A DNA stretch of 64,000 nt from Begonia masoniana. Taxonomy: Eukaryota > Streptophyta > Magnoliopsida > Cucurbitales > Begoniaceae. Positions 1-12,480 of the stretch are shown here, piece by piece; the stretch's first letter is position 1, and each line of letters starts with the position of its first letter. The stretch is from the NCBI GenBank assembly GCA_022432975.1, contig CM039504.1, positions 2,391,459-2,455,458 of the forward strand. The letters run 5' to 3'. A program made the position numbers and the translations under genes. The notes below the pieces were generated by a model. It was not told the DNA's origin and ran no database searches. It saw only the letters and a list, made by a program, of their open reading frames with translations.

Positions 1-430
1 TCCTCGTCTGGATCGTCTTCAAATTTGTGCAGTTGTTTGTGATTTTTGTTTTGAGTTCACGTTTATTGATTGTAAATTCAAGAATTTGCATTAGTGTTGG
101 CATGTGATTTTTTGGCAATTTATTATAAAAATAATATTTTATTCAAGTGGTGATTTATGACTTGACAATCAAGAAACCGCCCAATCCGATTATGGGAAGA
201 TATTATAGAAATAATAATGATGATTCTATGGAAGAGAAAAATAAGAAAACAACATTATTTGGAAAGATTGAATAAGGTATATGCACTTGTTTTTTGGAAA
301 AGTTTTATTTGGAAAGCCGATTTGTTGTAGATTTGACATGATTTGCTGGGCTCTGACTTCCCATGATTAATGGGATGCTTTCCTGAATTTTTGGGCGAAA
401 ATCTGTGCTGTTATGGAAACTTTCCTAAAG
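1..430. other. intergenic, nothing recognised
   Basis: AT-rich sequence without a convincing coding region. It lies immediately upstream of the copia-like LTR segment and may be ordinary intergenic DNA or the tail of a gene outside the window. I see no motif that decides this. Confidence 0.4.
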
Positions 431-1390
431 TGTCACATGAGGTGTCACATAACCGAATTTGTTAAGATTGTGTTTCCTTATTCCATGCGGCGGTAAATCC
501 GATTTGGTAACTGAACGAATTGAAGATATGGAAGTTATCAATATTATTTAAAGCCTTCGTTTTTCTGAAGAAGGTTGCTGAAGCCATTATTATTAAGAGC
601 GAAAAGTTTTTTATTCTTCCGGGCGATTTTATTCTATACCGACGTTTGCGTGTATTCTGCAATAGTTGATCCTTTCATTCACGCCTACTGTGAGTCGTCG
701 GTGATTGTTCTTCAGCAGACGACGGAGTATTGATTTTACACGAGAGAAGATTTCTTCGTTTTTCCAAGCCGTCGGTTTTCTTTCACGCCCTACGTTTCTG
801 CGTATGGGTTTGTGATTGTTTTGCACACTCGACCTAATCTGTGGATTTCATTGTTTTATTGAGTGTGTTGTGTGTTGCATCCGAAGACTTCGATCTGGTG
901 TTCCAGGAGGTGTCACAGGAGGCAACTTTCCGTGTTCTTCATTGAAGCTCTGTCTCGGGAGGAGACAACATCTGAACTCGTGAGGAGTTCTGTTTCTTAG
1001 ACAAGGGGAGCTTGTCGTTCGTGATCGTGGGCGAGGGGATCTTGCCATAACACGGGTTTCGGGAGGAACCAACAACGAGGGGATCTTGTTGTTATCTAGA
1101 TCTCGGGAGAGGTCGTTCTAAAGTCGAGGGGATCTCGCAAAAACTGTCTCGTTGAGGAAGTTAGCTAGAGGCGGCGACAAAGAAAAGAGGGAGTCTTTAT
1201 TTGTATAAGTCCGAGTTTTTCTTGTAACTTTGTTAACTCAAGGAAAAGTTTTTATATCTGGGCGTGGCCCCGCAGACATAGGCTGGTTGCCGAACTGCGT
1301 TACCAACCTCTTGTGTCATTTATTTCCGCACTTTTTATATCATTCATCGTTTCTTTAAAATCGGTGTCACACAAGGATTCTTGTGTGACA
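431..1390 (+). mobile_element. Ty1/copia-type solo LTR-like segment
   Basis: The segment opens with TGTCACA and closes with the inverted TGTGACA, so it has TG...CA ends and short terminal inverted repeats. Its 3' part (about 1255-1330) has the layout common in plant copia LTRs: an AT-rich TATA-like stretch, then a GC-rich block reading GTGGCCCCGCAGACATAGGC, a TTGCCGAACTGCGTTACC block and a T-rich tail. No primer-binding site follows the right end and no gag-pol flanks it, which points to a solo LTR or LTR fragment. I could not find a matching 5-bp target-site duplication (TAAAG on the left, TCACT on the right). The insertion may therefore be old, or my boundaries may be off by a few bases. 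Several GAGGGGATCT-type repeats occur internally (about 1030-1130). Confidence 0.5.
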
Positions 1391-2880
1391 TCACTGAACT
1401 GATCTTAAACTTTCATTGATGAAAGTGAAACTTATGGTATCTGTTATTCTGTGGTTTTGAAGTTTCAAGCTGGATTGTTCACTAATACCACTGAAATGGC
1501 GATATATATACGTCATAAAAATCCATGCACAGTTATTCACGAAGATTAGTCGCGAATTAAGTGAGTTGCTTTCAACAAATGGTCAATTTTTTTAGAAAAT
1601 GATGATGTTGGTTGTTCGCACACCTGTTCGTCCTGTCGAAATTTTTGGTAGGTTTGGCTGAAACGTTGGCCAGTACTTCCATGAATTCTTAAGAACAATC
1701 ATGACTGCAAGACTCAATTTTGAAAAAAAAAAATGTAAAAACTCAAACGATGGTCAGTACTTGGTCTCGATGTTGGAAAGACCGACAACAGAAAGGTGAA
1801 ACCAAAGCAAACAACGGGGCTTTCAAAGCTGAGCAACTGCTACTATACAGCTAATCTGCTTCATCACTACTGCCATTCCTCCTCGTCTTTCCGCCACTCG
1901 TTCTTCTATTGGGTGAAATAACCCGATAGAACTAAACACAGCCGCCTGCATGGATTGCCGGTATAGCCATGATTTCTGCGTTTACTCAAGCAAGCACTGA
2001 AGAATTATAATGACAATTTAGGGTAAGCTCGCATAAACGCCATAGCTAGCCGTGGCGCTTAACTCTTTGGTTTTATGCATCTAAATCCAAACTAAGCCAA
2101 AACTTGCAAACCAGAAAAGTTGCCAGAGTTCTATCGTGCTTTTTATATTTTTCTGCAGTACTTTCACGAGAGATGAACAAGAGTTGATGTTTACGAGCAA
2201 ACCAAACCCAAATACAGCGCGAATTGATGAGTTTAGCTCTCCAAACGCAGTCATCAACCTATTGAAAGATTCTACTTTTGGACTTACATTTTTCTGAAGA
2301 ACAGTTATTGTTTTTTTAGCTTTTTCTTTATATTTCGAAAATGTAAATAATAAATGTAAAAAAAGAGTAATTACTTCCTGTGAAAGAATGGTCGTTAGAT
2401 TCCTTTCATAGTAGAGTGGCATCAGAGTACAAATTGTCTTGTCGGTGTTTAGATTTTTATCTTTTAATTGTTATTATTTATTGATAAATTTGTAAATATT
2501 TAACAGAAATTGGAGAAAAGTGGAATAATTGACATTGATTAACAAAAACACCTTTTCCATAAAAGGCCAAAAAAATATCTTGTCCCCTTTATTATTATTT
2601 CATCGTCTCAAATTCAGTGGGACCCTTTTGTTGACGTGGCAATATCATTAAATGTAGACGACATTTTTGTTCTTCCGACTTTACCAAAAAGTCCTCTAAT
2701 ATAACCAATAATATCTAGGTTATCCTGTTAAATAAATTTGAATCACGTTTATTAGGAAAATATATTTACTTAGATAAAAATTAAATTATCAAAAATAAAT
2801 TTATTTAATATTAATAGTTAATTTCTAAGATAAATGGATACGTGCCTTTGAACTCCGTGCTACGTAATAAGCACCTCCCG
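1391..2880. other. intergenic / promoter side of the Rab-GAP gene
   Basis: No coding region is supported here. The stretch is AT-rich with scattered short open frames that lack codon structure. The last few hundred bases are the likely promoter region of the TBC gene. A CT-rich leader begins near 2905. Confidence 0.4.
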
Positions 2881-2916
2881 GTAAGAACGTGACGCTAATC
2901 TCGCCGCTCTCTTGCA

Positions 2917-3189
2917 TGTGCTTTTCTCTCTCCCTCTCTGCTCCACTCCATGCTCAATCACACTCTCGCTCGCACAATTCTCGCGGCAGTAATGGAGCGA
3001 AATTGAGAATTCCGTTGCAGAAAATCAAGCGGACTAGTAGATCTTCATCGCCTGTTCTACCGCGAAACCTCTCTGATTCAATCTTCGTCAATGGAGGCGG
3101 CTTCCAAAACCATAAACCCTCTGGTAGCATTCGACCACAAGAGGTACGCTTATTTTTATGCTACCTTCTTCTCCTTTCTCCACGTGGTT
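2917..3189 (+). other. possible upstream ORF overlapping the Rab-GAP start
   Basis: An upstream ATG (frame MCFSLSLSAPLH) lies about 175 bases before the main start. Without splicing its frame runs past the main ATG into intron 1. If transcription begins upstream of 2917, this would be an overlapping uORF able to lower translation of the Rab-GAP. The transcription start is unknown, so this is only a possibility. Confidence 0.25.
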
Positions 3190-6100
3190 GAAGTCCTTGG
3201 AATTTTACGCTTTTCTTCCTTCATTTCGCGCCGATTCCCGCCTTTCATCTCTCTGATCTGAGGTTTCGGCTCGCATTTCGTTTTTATGGATTGATGTAAA
3301 ATTTGATTTCACCGTCGGCGTCTTTGATCAAGCCGATCGAATTAGCTTCTTGACGATTTTGATCTACAAGAGCTCGATTTGGTTTCTTTGGCTTTGAATA
3401 TTGGGAAAATATTCTCGTTATTCCAATTGAGCATGCTGTGCTTCTGATTCAGAGTGGGGCTATTTCGTGCTCGAATCTTATCTCATTGAAATTTAGAATG
3501 ATAGGATAAACGTGAATTTTCTTTTACGAAGTAGAACTCGTGCTAACGTAGGCCGAGCGCTATGGAAAGTGGAAATAAGTATTCAGAAAATGTTGTTCTC
3601 TAGTTTGAGTAGGCACTCATTGGAGGCCGATTGCAGGTAATTAATACTGGAAATGCAATTTGAAGTCCGCTTATTGTAGATTTTGGTAAAATATACTGCG
3701 TTTCCTCGATTTGTTTTTTGAAGATATTTTTATATAAATTTTCTCGACTTTACTAAAATATTTGACATTTTCTCGATTTTTCTTCTTTAATTTGGCATCA
3801 GTAGGGATGCATATGGGTTTGCTGTGAGACCTCAACATGTACAAAGATATCGAGAATACGCCAACATATACAAGGTTTCATTCTTCTTATAGCTTCAAAA
3901 ATCAAAAGCAAGCTTACATTTCTTCCTGGAAAAAAAAAAAAACTTAAACAAGAAATCATTCAGCTGCTTTGCAAATTAACAAATATAGAGCTTTGGATTC
4001 CATAATCGATGTTATGTTAGTTTCTGGAGACATTTTTTCAGAAACCCAATAGTTTGACGGAAAGTTTGGTGCAATAGTAGTTTGTTCTAATATTTCAATA
4101 AAAGGATGGGTCCGAGTATAATTTAAATTCATGTGATTTTAGGAGGAAGAGGAAGAAAGATCAGATAGGTGGAATTTGTTCTTGGAACAACAACTAGAGT
4201 CTTCCCAGTTGCTTGTAAATGGGTCATTAATTGAAGAAGATAAAATGGTGCACGACAATGAAGCTTCTGAGCAAGAAACAGAGGCTGGGACAGAAAAAGA
4301 TGTTGAAGGAGAAGAACTAATCAGCGTGAATTCTTATTCTTTTGTTTTGAGTCCAAATGGTGTAAAAAAAGAGAAGGTGCCAGCGAATAAGGATGCAAAA
4401 TCTCATAGGATACAGATATGGGCAGATATCAGACCATCTCTTCATTCAATTGAAGGGATGATGAGTGGTCGAGTAAGGAAAAAGAAAGGTTTATCAAGAA
4501 ATGAACATGAGAATGGAACGAGGAAGCTCCTTCCATCTATTGAAGAAGCTAGATCTCCAAAAGGGATGTCCGAGGAAGATTCTGAAGATGAATTTTATGA
4601 TGTTGAAAGGTCGGATCCAATTCAAGATACACCTTCAAGTGACAATGCGAGTGGCCATGTCATTGGTTCTACTGGTGTTGTGGCCTCTTCTGAATCTTTG
4701 TCTCCATGGAAGGAGGAGTTGGAGGTTCTTGTTCAAGGAGGAGTACCTATGGCTCTCAGGGGCGAGGTAAAGAATACTGTTAGGCCTGTCATCTTTTGAA
4801 TATCAGTCATTTCTGAATGAGTTCATTGTAGTTTTTCTTTCTTTTTTTTGCAAAAAAAAAAATCAGCTTTGGCAGGCCTTTGTGGGAGTGAGGACACGAC
4901 GGGTGGAAAAGTATTACGAGGAGTTGCTAGCTCCAGAAGCTAATTCTGGCAATAACACTGAACGGCATAGCTTTCATTTAGATAAAGATACAAAGGGGCC
5001 TGTTACTGATTCTGTAGGTGTACCTGAGAAATGGAAGGGTCAAATTGAGAAGGTTGCTGCCTTTTTGTCCTTTCAGTCACTTCCGGAAGTGTTATTACTT
5101 ATCAGTGTATGATTTTCTTGTTTTAATATGCAGGATTTACCCCGTACATTTCCAGGCCATCCTGCTCTGGATGAAGGTGGTAGAAATGCATTGAGACGGT
5201 TACTGACTGCTTATGCACGGCATAATCCTTCAGTTGGGTACTGCCAGGTACTTCGTTTGGAAATGGGCTTACACATTACCGTCCCTTTTTGAGTGGCATT
5301 TTTTTGTGATCGAACATTATCAGAACTACTTTGTCAGTTTCTCCCTCTGCCATTTTTGTTGAACTAATTTTGGTCTTTTCCCAAAGTCAAGAAAGTGAGA
5401 TTGATTTTTTTTTTTACAGTTTTATATGAAGTATCACTTGAAAGGATGTAATATTACAAGAAATTGCTTGTCTTTAATAGTTTACTACAAATGCAGGCAA
5501 TGAATTTCTTCGCTGCATTATTACTGCTCCTCATGCCTGAAGAAAATGCCTTTTGGTAAGTCTACCTCTTTTTGTGTAGTTATGTTTTTTGAAAATCGAC
5601 AACCATTTTAAGGCACCAGGTTATTTTTAAATTCCGAATACTAAGGGATCTTACTAGAAGCTACATGGCATCTCACGTGCAGCCTGTCTGGCATCTAGCT
5701 TGCGGCAGATAAACTTGATTTATAGTTTTTTTCTGAACACAGCTTAATTGGCTTATATTTTTGCGTTCCTTTTTTTCCCTTATAATTTAGGACCTTAATG
5801 GGCATAATTGATGACTACTTTGATGGATATTATTCTGAGGAAATGATTGAGTCCCAGGTAAAGTTTGTTGTCTTTTTTGATTGGCTTTTGATTTCATTTG
5901 TTTCCTGAGGAAACTACTTGAATAAAGTTAAATCTTTTTTCTGATGACTTGCTTCTCTTTGTCAGGTAGATCAACTTGTTTTTGAGGAATTGGTTCGTGA
6001 GAGATTTCCAAAATTGGGTTTGTATATTGTTTCTACAATTTATGGTTTTCTAAACTGTCAGATGTATATCTTACAAGTTTGCCTTACTCTCAATTTTTAC

Positions 6101-9100
6101 CTTTGGTGCAGTCAATCATCTTGATTACTTGGGGGTGCAGGTCGCATGGGTTAGTGGACCATGGTTCCTATCCATATTTATGAATATGTTACCTTGGGAA
6201 AGTGGTCAGGTTTTATAATGTATCTTTATTTCATTGATTTTATTCCATCTCGTTTGATGATGCATTGTTTGTACGCAACTTGTGCAATATTTATTGAATG
6301 CATCATGCATGGCATTTTGCATGAAGGCACCTTAATTCTATGTTTTTTTTTTTGCTTCAGTTCTTCGTGTATGGGATGTTCTTCTTTTCGAAGGAAATCG
6401 TGTCATGCTATTCAGAACAGCACTTGCACTGATGGAACTATATGGTGCTGGATAGAGACTGTTCTTTTCCTTTCTTACGTATAAATATCAATGCGCACAC
6501 GCACTCATACTCTTGTAAATTGTTATCTGCCACCCTTTGACTGTCATGTTTTATGAAACTTAATTTGCTCAGCTTTGAGCAGGACCTGCCTTGGTTACAA
6601 CAAAGGATGCTGGGGATGCAGTGACTTTGCTACAGTCATTGGCTGGTTCAACATTCGATAGCAGTCAACTTGTTCTGACGGCGAGTATGGGATATCAAAA
6701 TGTAAATGAAACCAGATTACAAGAGTTAAGAAATAAGCACAGACCAGCTGTATCTATTTCCATTGAGGAAAGGTCGAAGGGACTTCGAGCATGGAAGGAC
6801 TCTCAGGGTTTGGCTTCTAAACTGTATAGTTTTAAGCATGACTCAAAATCGATGATGATAGAAACCAAAGACACACAAACAAAAGGTGGTCTCTCTCATG
6901 CAGAGTCTGGATCCACTAATCTAGATGAAATTCTTATTCCATTGACTGAGGACGTCGAGATAGATTCAGTTAAAGATCTTCAAGACCAGGTTTTTATAGT
7001 TGTTTCGTTCACTCTCTTATTTGTTTGGGTAGGAATATTAATACAACACAATTATATGTCTAATGTAGGCTTTTTAGAGTACGGATTCAAAACCATCATA
7101 GAAACTTTAATTCTTATCTACATTTTATGGATTTGGTTTCAAAGGGCCAATTATTGTAATGATTTATGTAGGAAATATACTAGAAGATGAGAAACAAATT
7201 TGTAAACTGATAATTCTAGTTATCTTTTGAAGACTTGGTTTCATTCACCCTCTCTCTTATTTGTTTGGGTAGGAATATTAATACAACATGATTCTAACTT
7301 AGGTTTTTTAGAGTATGGATTCAAAACCATTAAAGATACATTTTATAAAATTTTAGTGGATTTGGTTTCAATGGGACAACAATTATAATGATTTACGGGC
7401 GATAATTTATGATTTATGGTGGAAAGACACGTAAGAAGATGAAACTAATTTAGATACTAAGAATTCTAGCTATCTTTTGATTTGCTTGTCTCATCAAAAT
7501 AAAATTGTTTTTGTAGACAAGGCTCTAAAAAATGATTTATGGGACAAAGTTAACTTTGTTATTATTAAGTCAATTTATAGTTCTAAATTTTTTGAAATTA
7601 TTATTTTAATATGGTTCTTTCCGACTAAGAAAAAATTATTTTTCACTAGATACTTTTTTTTCGGGTGGAGTTATCTTCTTCTAACTTCTTGTAACTTTTT
7701 ACTTTAATACAAAATCTCTTATTAAAAAAAAAAAACTACAACTACAGCAATTTTGACTTTCTTTTTCTTATCGTAACACAAGATGATTATTTTTCTAAGG
7801 TTATAGATTGGGGGGCCATATAGTCTTTTCGTTACTATATTTATCCATGTCAAAGAGATTCTTGTAAGAAAGGGTAACTACTTGTTCTATAAATGTTTAG
7901 TCCATTTATCCTGAAAAACTGCATTTAAAGCGAAAGAATAATGCATTATTTGTTCTGCTTGAAATAGTCTCCCAAGTAATCTTTTATAATGGGCTAAGTG
8001 TGGCTTTAGTAACATTTTAAAAAACTATATGGAGTTTAATTTGCTAAAGATGTGCAGGTGGTGTGGTTGAAGGTTGAACTATGCAGGTTGCTCGAGGAGA
8101 AGAGATCTTCTGTACTAAGGTAGGTATTTCTTGCATATTTTAATGGTTTCTGGCTTGTAATAACTGTTGTCACCATTTTTTTTTCTCTTTTTTGTTCTTT
8201 TTTTTTAGTGATACTACCTATATTACTTTAGGAAAAAAAAAATCATTACTGATTTATCATATAGGAAAAAGTCAATTTCTGATTTATCATTAAAATTGGT
8301 GAGCATTTTAGTTGGTCTCTCCATTATGGAATTTGACTTGTCTGTGACTTTGTGAGTAAGATGACTAGTTATTATGCCAGTAATGAAAACGCAAAGATGC
8401 TAAAGGTGTTTATAAGAATTCAACCTCTCATTCAAAATTACATTTTGGGTTCTTTTTCCAGATCTGAGGAGTTGGAAACTGCTTTGATGGAGATGGTCAA
8501 GCAGGATAATCGGCGACAATTGAGCGCTAGGGTACATCAAACTACCTTGTGAAGCTGTGTGCTTTGAGCGTCTTGTTTGTTTCTGCCTTTTAGTAGTCAA
8601 ACTCAGTTTTTATGAATATGTGTACTTTCATTTAAGGTTGAGACAGATTTTCCAGATTGACCTGCCCTTTTGTTTTCTTTGAGTTTGTTCATGTTTTGAA
8701 TATGTTAGCATGCTTGTGTGATACAAATTACCCTCTGTGTCTTAGTGGTTAGAGCAAATGAATAACTATGAGGGAGAGGCATGTGTTGATTCCTCTGGGA
8801 TTATGGGAATTTAAGTGGAATTATGTAAGGCTGGTTGCCCAGCTAGACTTCGTTGAGGTAGTTGGACATAATTTTAGTACCTCTACATCTTCGAAAAATG
8901 ATTAATAATTCTTCTGATACTTCTATGGTCTTTGTGGCCAGTTGGTTTAATGTTGTAACATCATATTGTTGCGTAAATATTTTGCATGGATTGTTCTGAA
9001 GTTAGTCTTATTTGAGCAGTCGTGTAATTATATTAATCTAGTTGTTAGCATGTCAATGGAGTTTATATACTGTTTTATTGGGATTGGAATATTAGTGTTA

Positions 9101-10839
9101 CAGTTACTACTCAATGTTGAGGATAACACACGAGTCGTTTTTGCCAGGTTGAGCAATTACAGCAAGAGGTGGCTGAACTTCAACGAGCTCTCTCTGATAA
9201 ACAGGAACAAGAACATGCCATGCTGCAGGTGTTCGTTTTTTTCCCTCTTTTGTTCTATTTCAATGTAAGGGGATTATCTCTCTTGCTCTATGAGTTCATC
9301 AAAACTTTAATTTTAGGTTCTTATGCGGGTTGAGCAAGAGCAAAGAGTGACAGAAGATGCACGACGTTTTGCTGAGCAAGATGCTGAAGCACAAAGATAT
9401 GCAGCTCAAGTGCTTCAGGTTCTCTCTTAAATAATGTTATCTTGTCTTTTAATTGATATCTGGCATGAGATCTAGTTGGGTCATTTATAGATGGTTCACG
9501 GGTGTCAATTCTCTACAAAAGTTAAATAAAAAAAATATGTCCTAATCTTATAGGTTTTTGAAAGACAGGTGATAAATATTGCTAGTTTAATTTTCTTTAT
9601 TCTATGAAGCTTTCATTTTATCTAGGAGTTAGGCATATGTAAATGGTAAAATCACTGTGTAGATTTCTGTTACAAGTTCACAGAAGCGATATTAATATGC
9701 AGGAAGGCATATCTGTAGACATATAATTAACTCTTTAATTTATGCAGCAAAAATATGAAGAGGCTACTGCTGCACTTGCTCAAATGGAGAAGAGGGTGGT
9801 TATGGCAGAATCAATGTTGGAAGCTACCTTGCAGTATCAATCAGGACAGCTAAAAACTCAACCTTCTCCAAGGTTAGTATGTGATTTCATTGACATTTAT
9901 CTTTTTCCACCTTTCCTTTCCGAAAGGTGCTGTACAACTTAAGATTTTTATTAAAAAAAAAAAACCCTTGCATATTTTTGTTGGGGGTGGACTAGGGAGA
10001 GGGTGGGATGCTATTGTTGTGGAAGATAAATGTATGGTAAAAAGGACATCAACAGCACACTCGTACATGTAGAATGACACAACCCCGTTAACTCAACATA
10101 TATACAGATGAAGAACTACACTAAAAAAAATTACATACCTGAAAAAATATTAAAGGATGAGATTTGTTTACAGATCTTTACAGCCAGATTCCCCTTCCGT
10201 GCGAAACAGTCAAGATCACCAACCGGATTTGCCTGGAAGAAAGATTAATTTGCTTGGCCGACCATTTGGATTTGGCTGGCGTGACAGAAGCAAGGTTAGT
10301 ACAATGATTGCTCTTGGACATGATTGTCCTTCTTCCACGGATGGAAATTACTCCCCCCTTTGCATTCGATGAATTTTACCAGTTAGTCCCGACATATTGT
10401 CAACCCTAGTATAGCTGCTACTTTGTTAAACTTGTGGATTCTATTACTTATTCATGTATATTGTTGGGAATAGAACATGGCAACTGTACGTATGATATGA
10501 TTTGTTGGGCATTTAGTTGAAGATAGCTGTTTTTTTCACCTGCAGTGTGAAATAGACACGCAATACTATGATCATTACAAGCCTGGTAGTGATGAATGCA
10601 TGTTATGCTTATACTTTGTATTAAATTCAATTATACTTTTTTAAGTGCTTTGAATTACTAATTAACATTAATAACTCGCTCGTGGAATTGAACAGAGCAA
10701 AACGGTCACCGCCGATGATTTAAATGATGGAAAATCTCCCACTGCCGATGGATCGAGTGATGGAAAAACTATCGAGGATGGAATGAATGCTACTATTTCT
10801 CAAGAGAAAGAGACTGATGGCCTCCAGGATAAAGAGTAA
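3091..10839 (+). CDS. TBC-domain Rab GTPase-activating protein
   Basis: An 18-exon gene. Exons: 3091-3143, 3805-3874, 4143-4766, 4867-5052, 5134-5247, 5497-5555, 5791-5857, 5966-6017, 6112-6204, 6361-6444, 6583-6989, 8058-8119, 8462-8531, 9148-9228, 9317-9418, 9748-9872, 10174-10294, 10696-10839. All introns are GT-AG and the joined frame is 837 codons without a stop. The start is the ATG opening MEAASKTINPL. The TBC domain covers roughly residues 250-470. It carries the arginine finger in IEKDLPRTFPGH (IxxDxxR, R315) and the glutamine finger in SVGYCQ (Q349), so catalysis by the dual-finger mechanism is expected. An acidic, low-complexity region precedes it (about 60-230). A long coiled coil rich in E, Q and L follows (about 600-745), then a basic/acidic tail. 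The closest family known to me is the Arabidopsis At3g55020/At2g39280 group. The likely role is switching off a Rab GTPase in membrane traffic; the Rab partner cannot be read from sequence. Confidence 0.9.
7001..7475 (+). repeat. 240-bp tandem duplication inside Rab-GAP intron 11
   Basis: The stretch from about 7001 to 7240 is repeated from about 7241 to 7475 with a 240-base offset. Shared blocks include TTTGTTTGGGTAGGAATATT (7020 and 7260), GGATTCAAAACCAT and GATTTGGTTTCAA. The copies differ by scattered substitutions and small indels, so the duplication is not recent. It lies wholly in the intron between the exon ending at 6989 and the one starting at 8058 and does not touch splice sites. 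Confidence 0.85.
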
Positions 10840-12394
10840 GAGAATTTTACTGCTATAGATTACTCTCATCTTGTGTTGTTGTCATCTCGGTAGAAAAAAA
10901 GTTACTGTATTTATATCGGTTTAGAAAGTTATAGATCTACTTCTTTTATTTATTTATTTTGTCTATGTTTCTTCATTAGATTACTTTTCCAATTTTTTAT
11001 GATTCATTTTTCTTTGGATGTGTAAACAATAATAGAGTAGGGAACCAAGAAATTTGAGTCAGCCAAGTGTATAATGTTTTTCATCTTCTCTCTCTAGGAT
11101 GCCTCTCTCTCTCTCTCTCTCTCATCCCCGTAGAGAAAAAATAGTTCAGGGCTTGTTTTGTTTGTCAGTTTCTTTTTTTTGAGTAGACAAAAAAAAATAG
11201 AAATGATCTGTGTTTTCAGAAAATGGAATCTTTGACATGCATTTATGTTTTGTTCCGTGCTACATTTCAAAAACATTTTTGTCATTTTTTCGTTTTGATT
11301 AGTTTAAAGAATAGGATTATTATTATTTTATTTTTTAAAAGTATTTAATTTATTTCTCGTTTCTAAAAATATTGATGAGGGGCCAAGACTCCGATCTGTC
11401 ACATTTCAACTTCTAAACAATTGGTTGGAGACCAAAAAAACTAGCCCTGAATACACCCAAATTGCCATTTGGCACCAGCTGGCACTTCCCATCATCCATC
11501 TATTTTCCTACCCCCAAAAAATGCCTTACCCGATTATTTCCATTTATGGGTTATTTCATTACAAATCATTAATATAATATTTACAGAAATTATCAATCAA
11601 TTCCTACTTTAAAAAAATTATTATTCTCAATAAAAATGTCAATTATTGTAAAAATAAACACAATGACCCCACCGAGCCATGTAGGTTCCAGCTGACACCG
11701 TGACACGTACCCAAGATTCCCTCTCATTTAACCCTGAAATCTGAATGCGGGATACACAATTAAATTACTCTTTTTTAGTTTTGGATTGTAGAGTTATAAT
11801 CGTGTAAGGAGATTATAAAAAAAAAGTAATTAAAATTAATTCTTAAAAATATATGTCAATAATTATTTAGAAAACCAGAAATCAATTCGATTCGATAGTT
11901 CCACTTTTGCTTTGAACTTGTCTTTTTCGCTGATTGACAGATTTACCCACCAAATGCTGCCTTGCGTTTGCTAGATATGAAGGTTAGAACTATAATTTAG
12001 TCCGGAGGTGCTGACCTACACACTGCAAGAATTTTGCAGGCAAGACTTGTATTTGCAACGAAGACCTTGGCTTTATCCATATTATAACTGTTGCTGGATT
12101 CACCAATCATTATCAATGATTCATCTTTTCGTTAAAAAAATCGCATTTTTTTTGTTTCATTAATATAAATAAAATAAAAAGGATTGGAAATTATATAATT
12201 ATTTTAAAAACTCACATTGTTCAAACTACATTAATTTTATTTTCTCTTATATTTCATAATTTGTAAGAAATGAAATAAATTGTTTGTTTTAAAAAGAGGG
12301 GCTTTGTGTAATTGTAGTGAAGTAGAAGGACGTCATTGTAAAAAGAGGCAATGGAAAAAAAGAGATATGCTGCAAAAGTTCAATATTATTCCAA

Positions 12395-12440
<46 letters not shown>

Positions 12441-12480
12441 TCTTCAGTTCTGCACTTTGAGCCAGAGAGGGAATATAGCG
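10840..12480. other. intergenic between Rab-GAP and RLCK
   Basis: It holds the Rab-GAP 3' UTR and the RLCK promoter and leader. A short CT microsatellite lies at about 11103-11124. A longer CT tract (about 12398-12437) lies just upstream of the kinase start and is probably in its 5' UTR. No other coding region is supported. Confidence 0.5.

Noticed and set aside
431..1390. Complete copia element
   Set aside because: No second LTR, primer-binding site or pol sequence; only a solo-LTR-like segment is supported.
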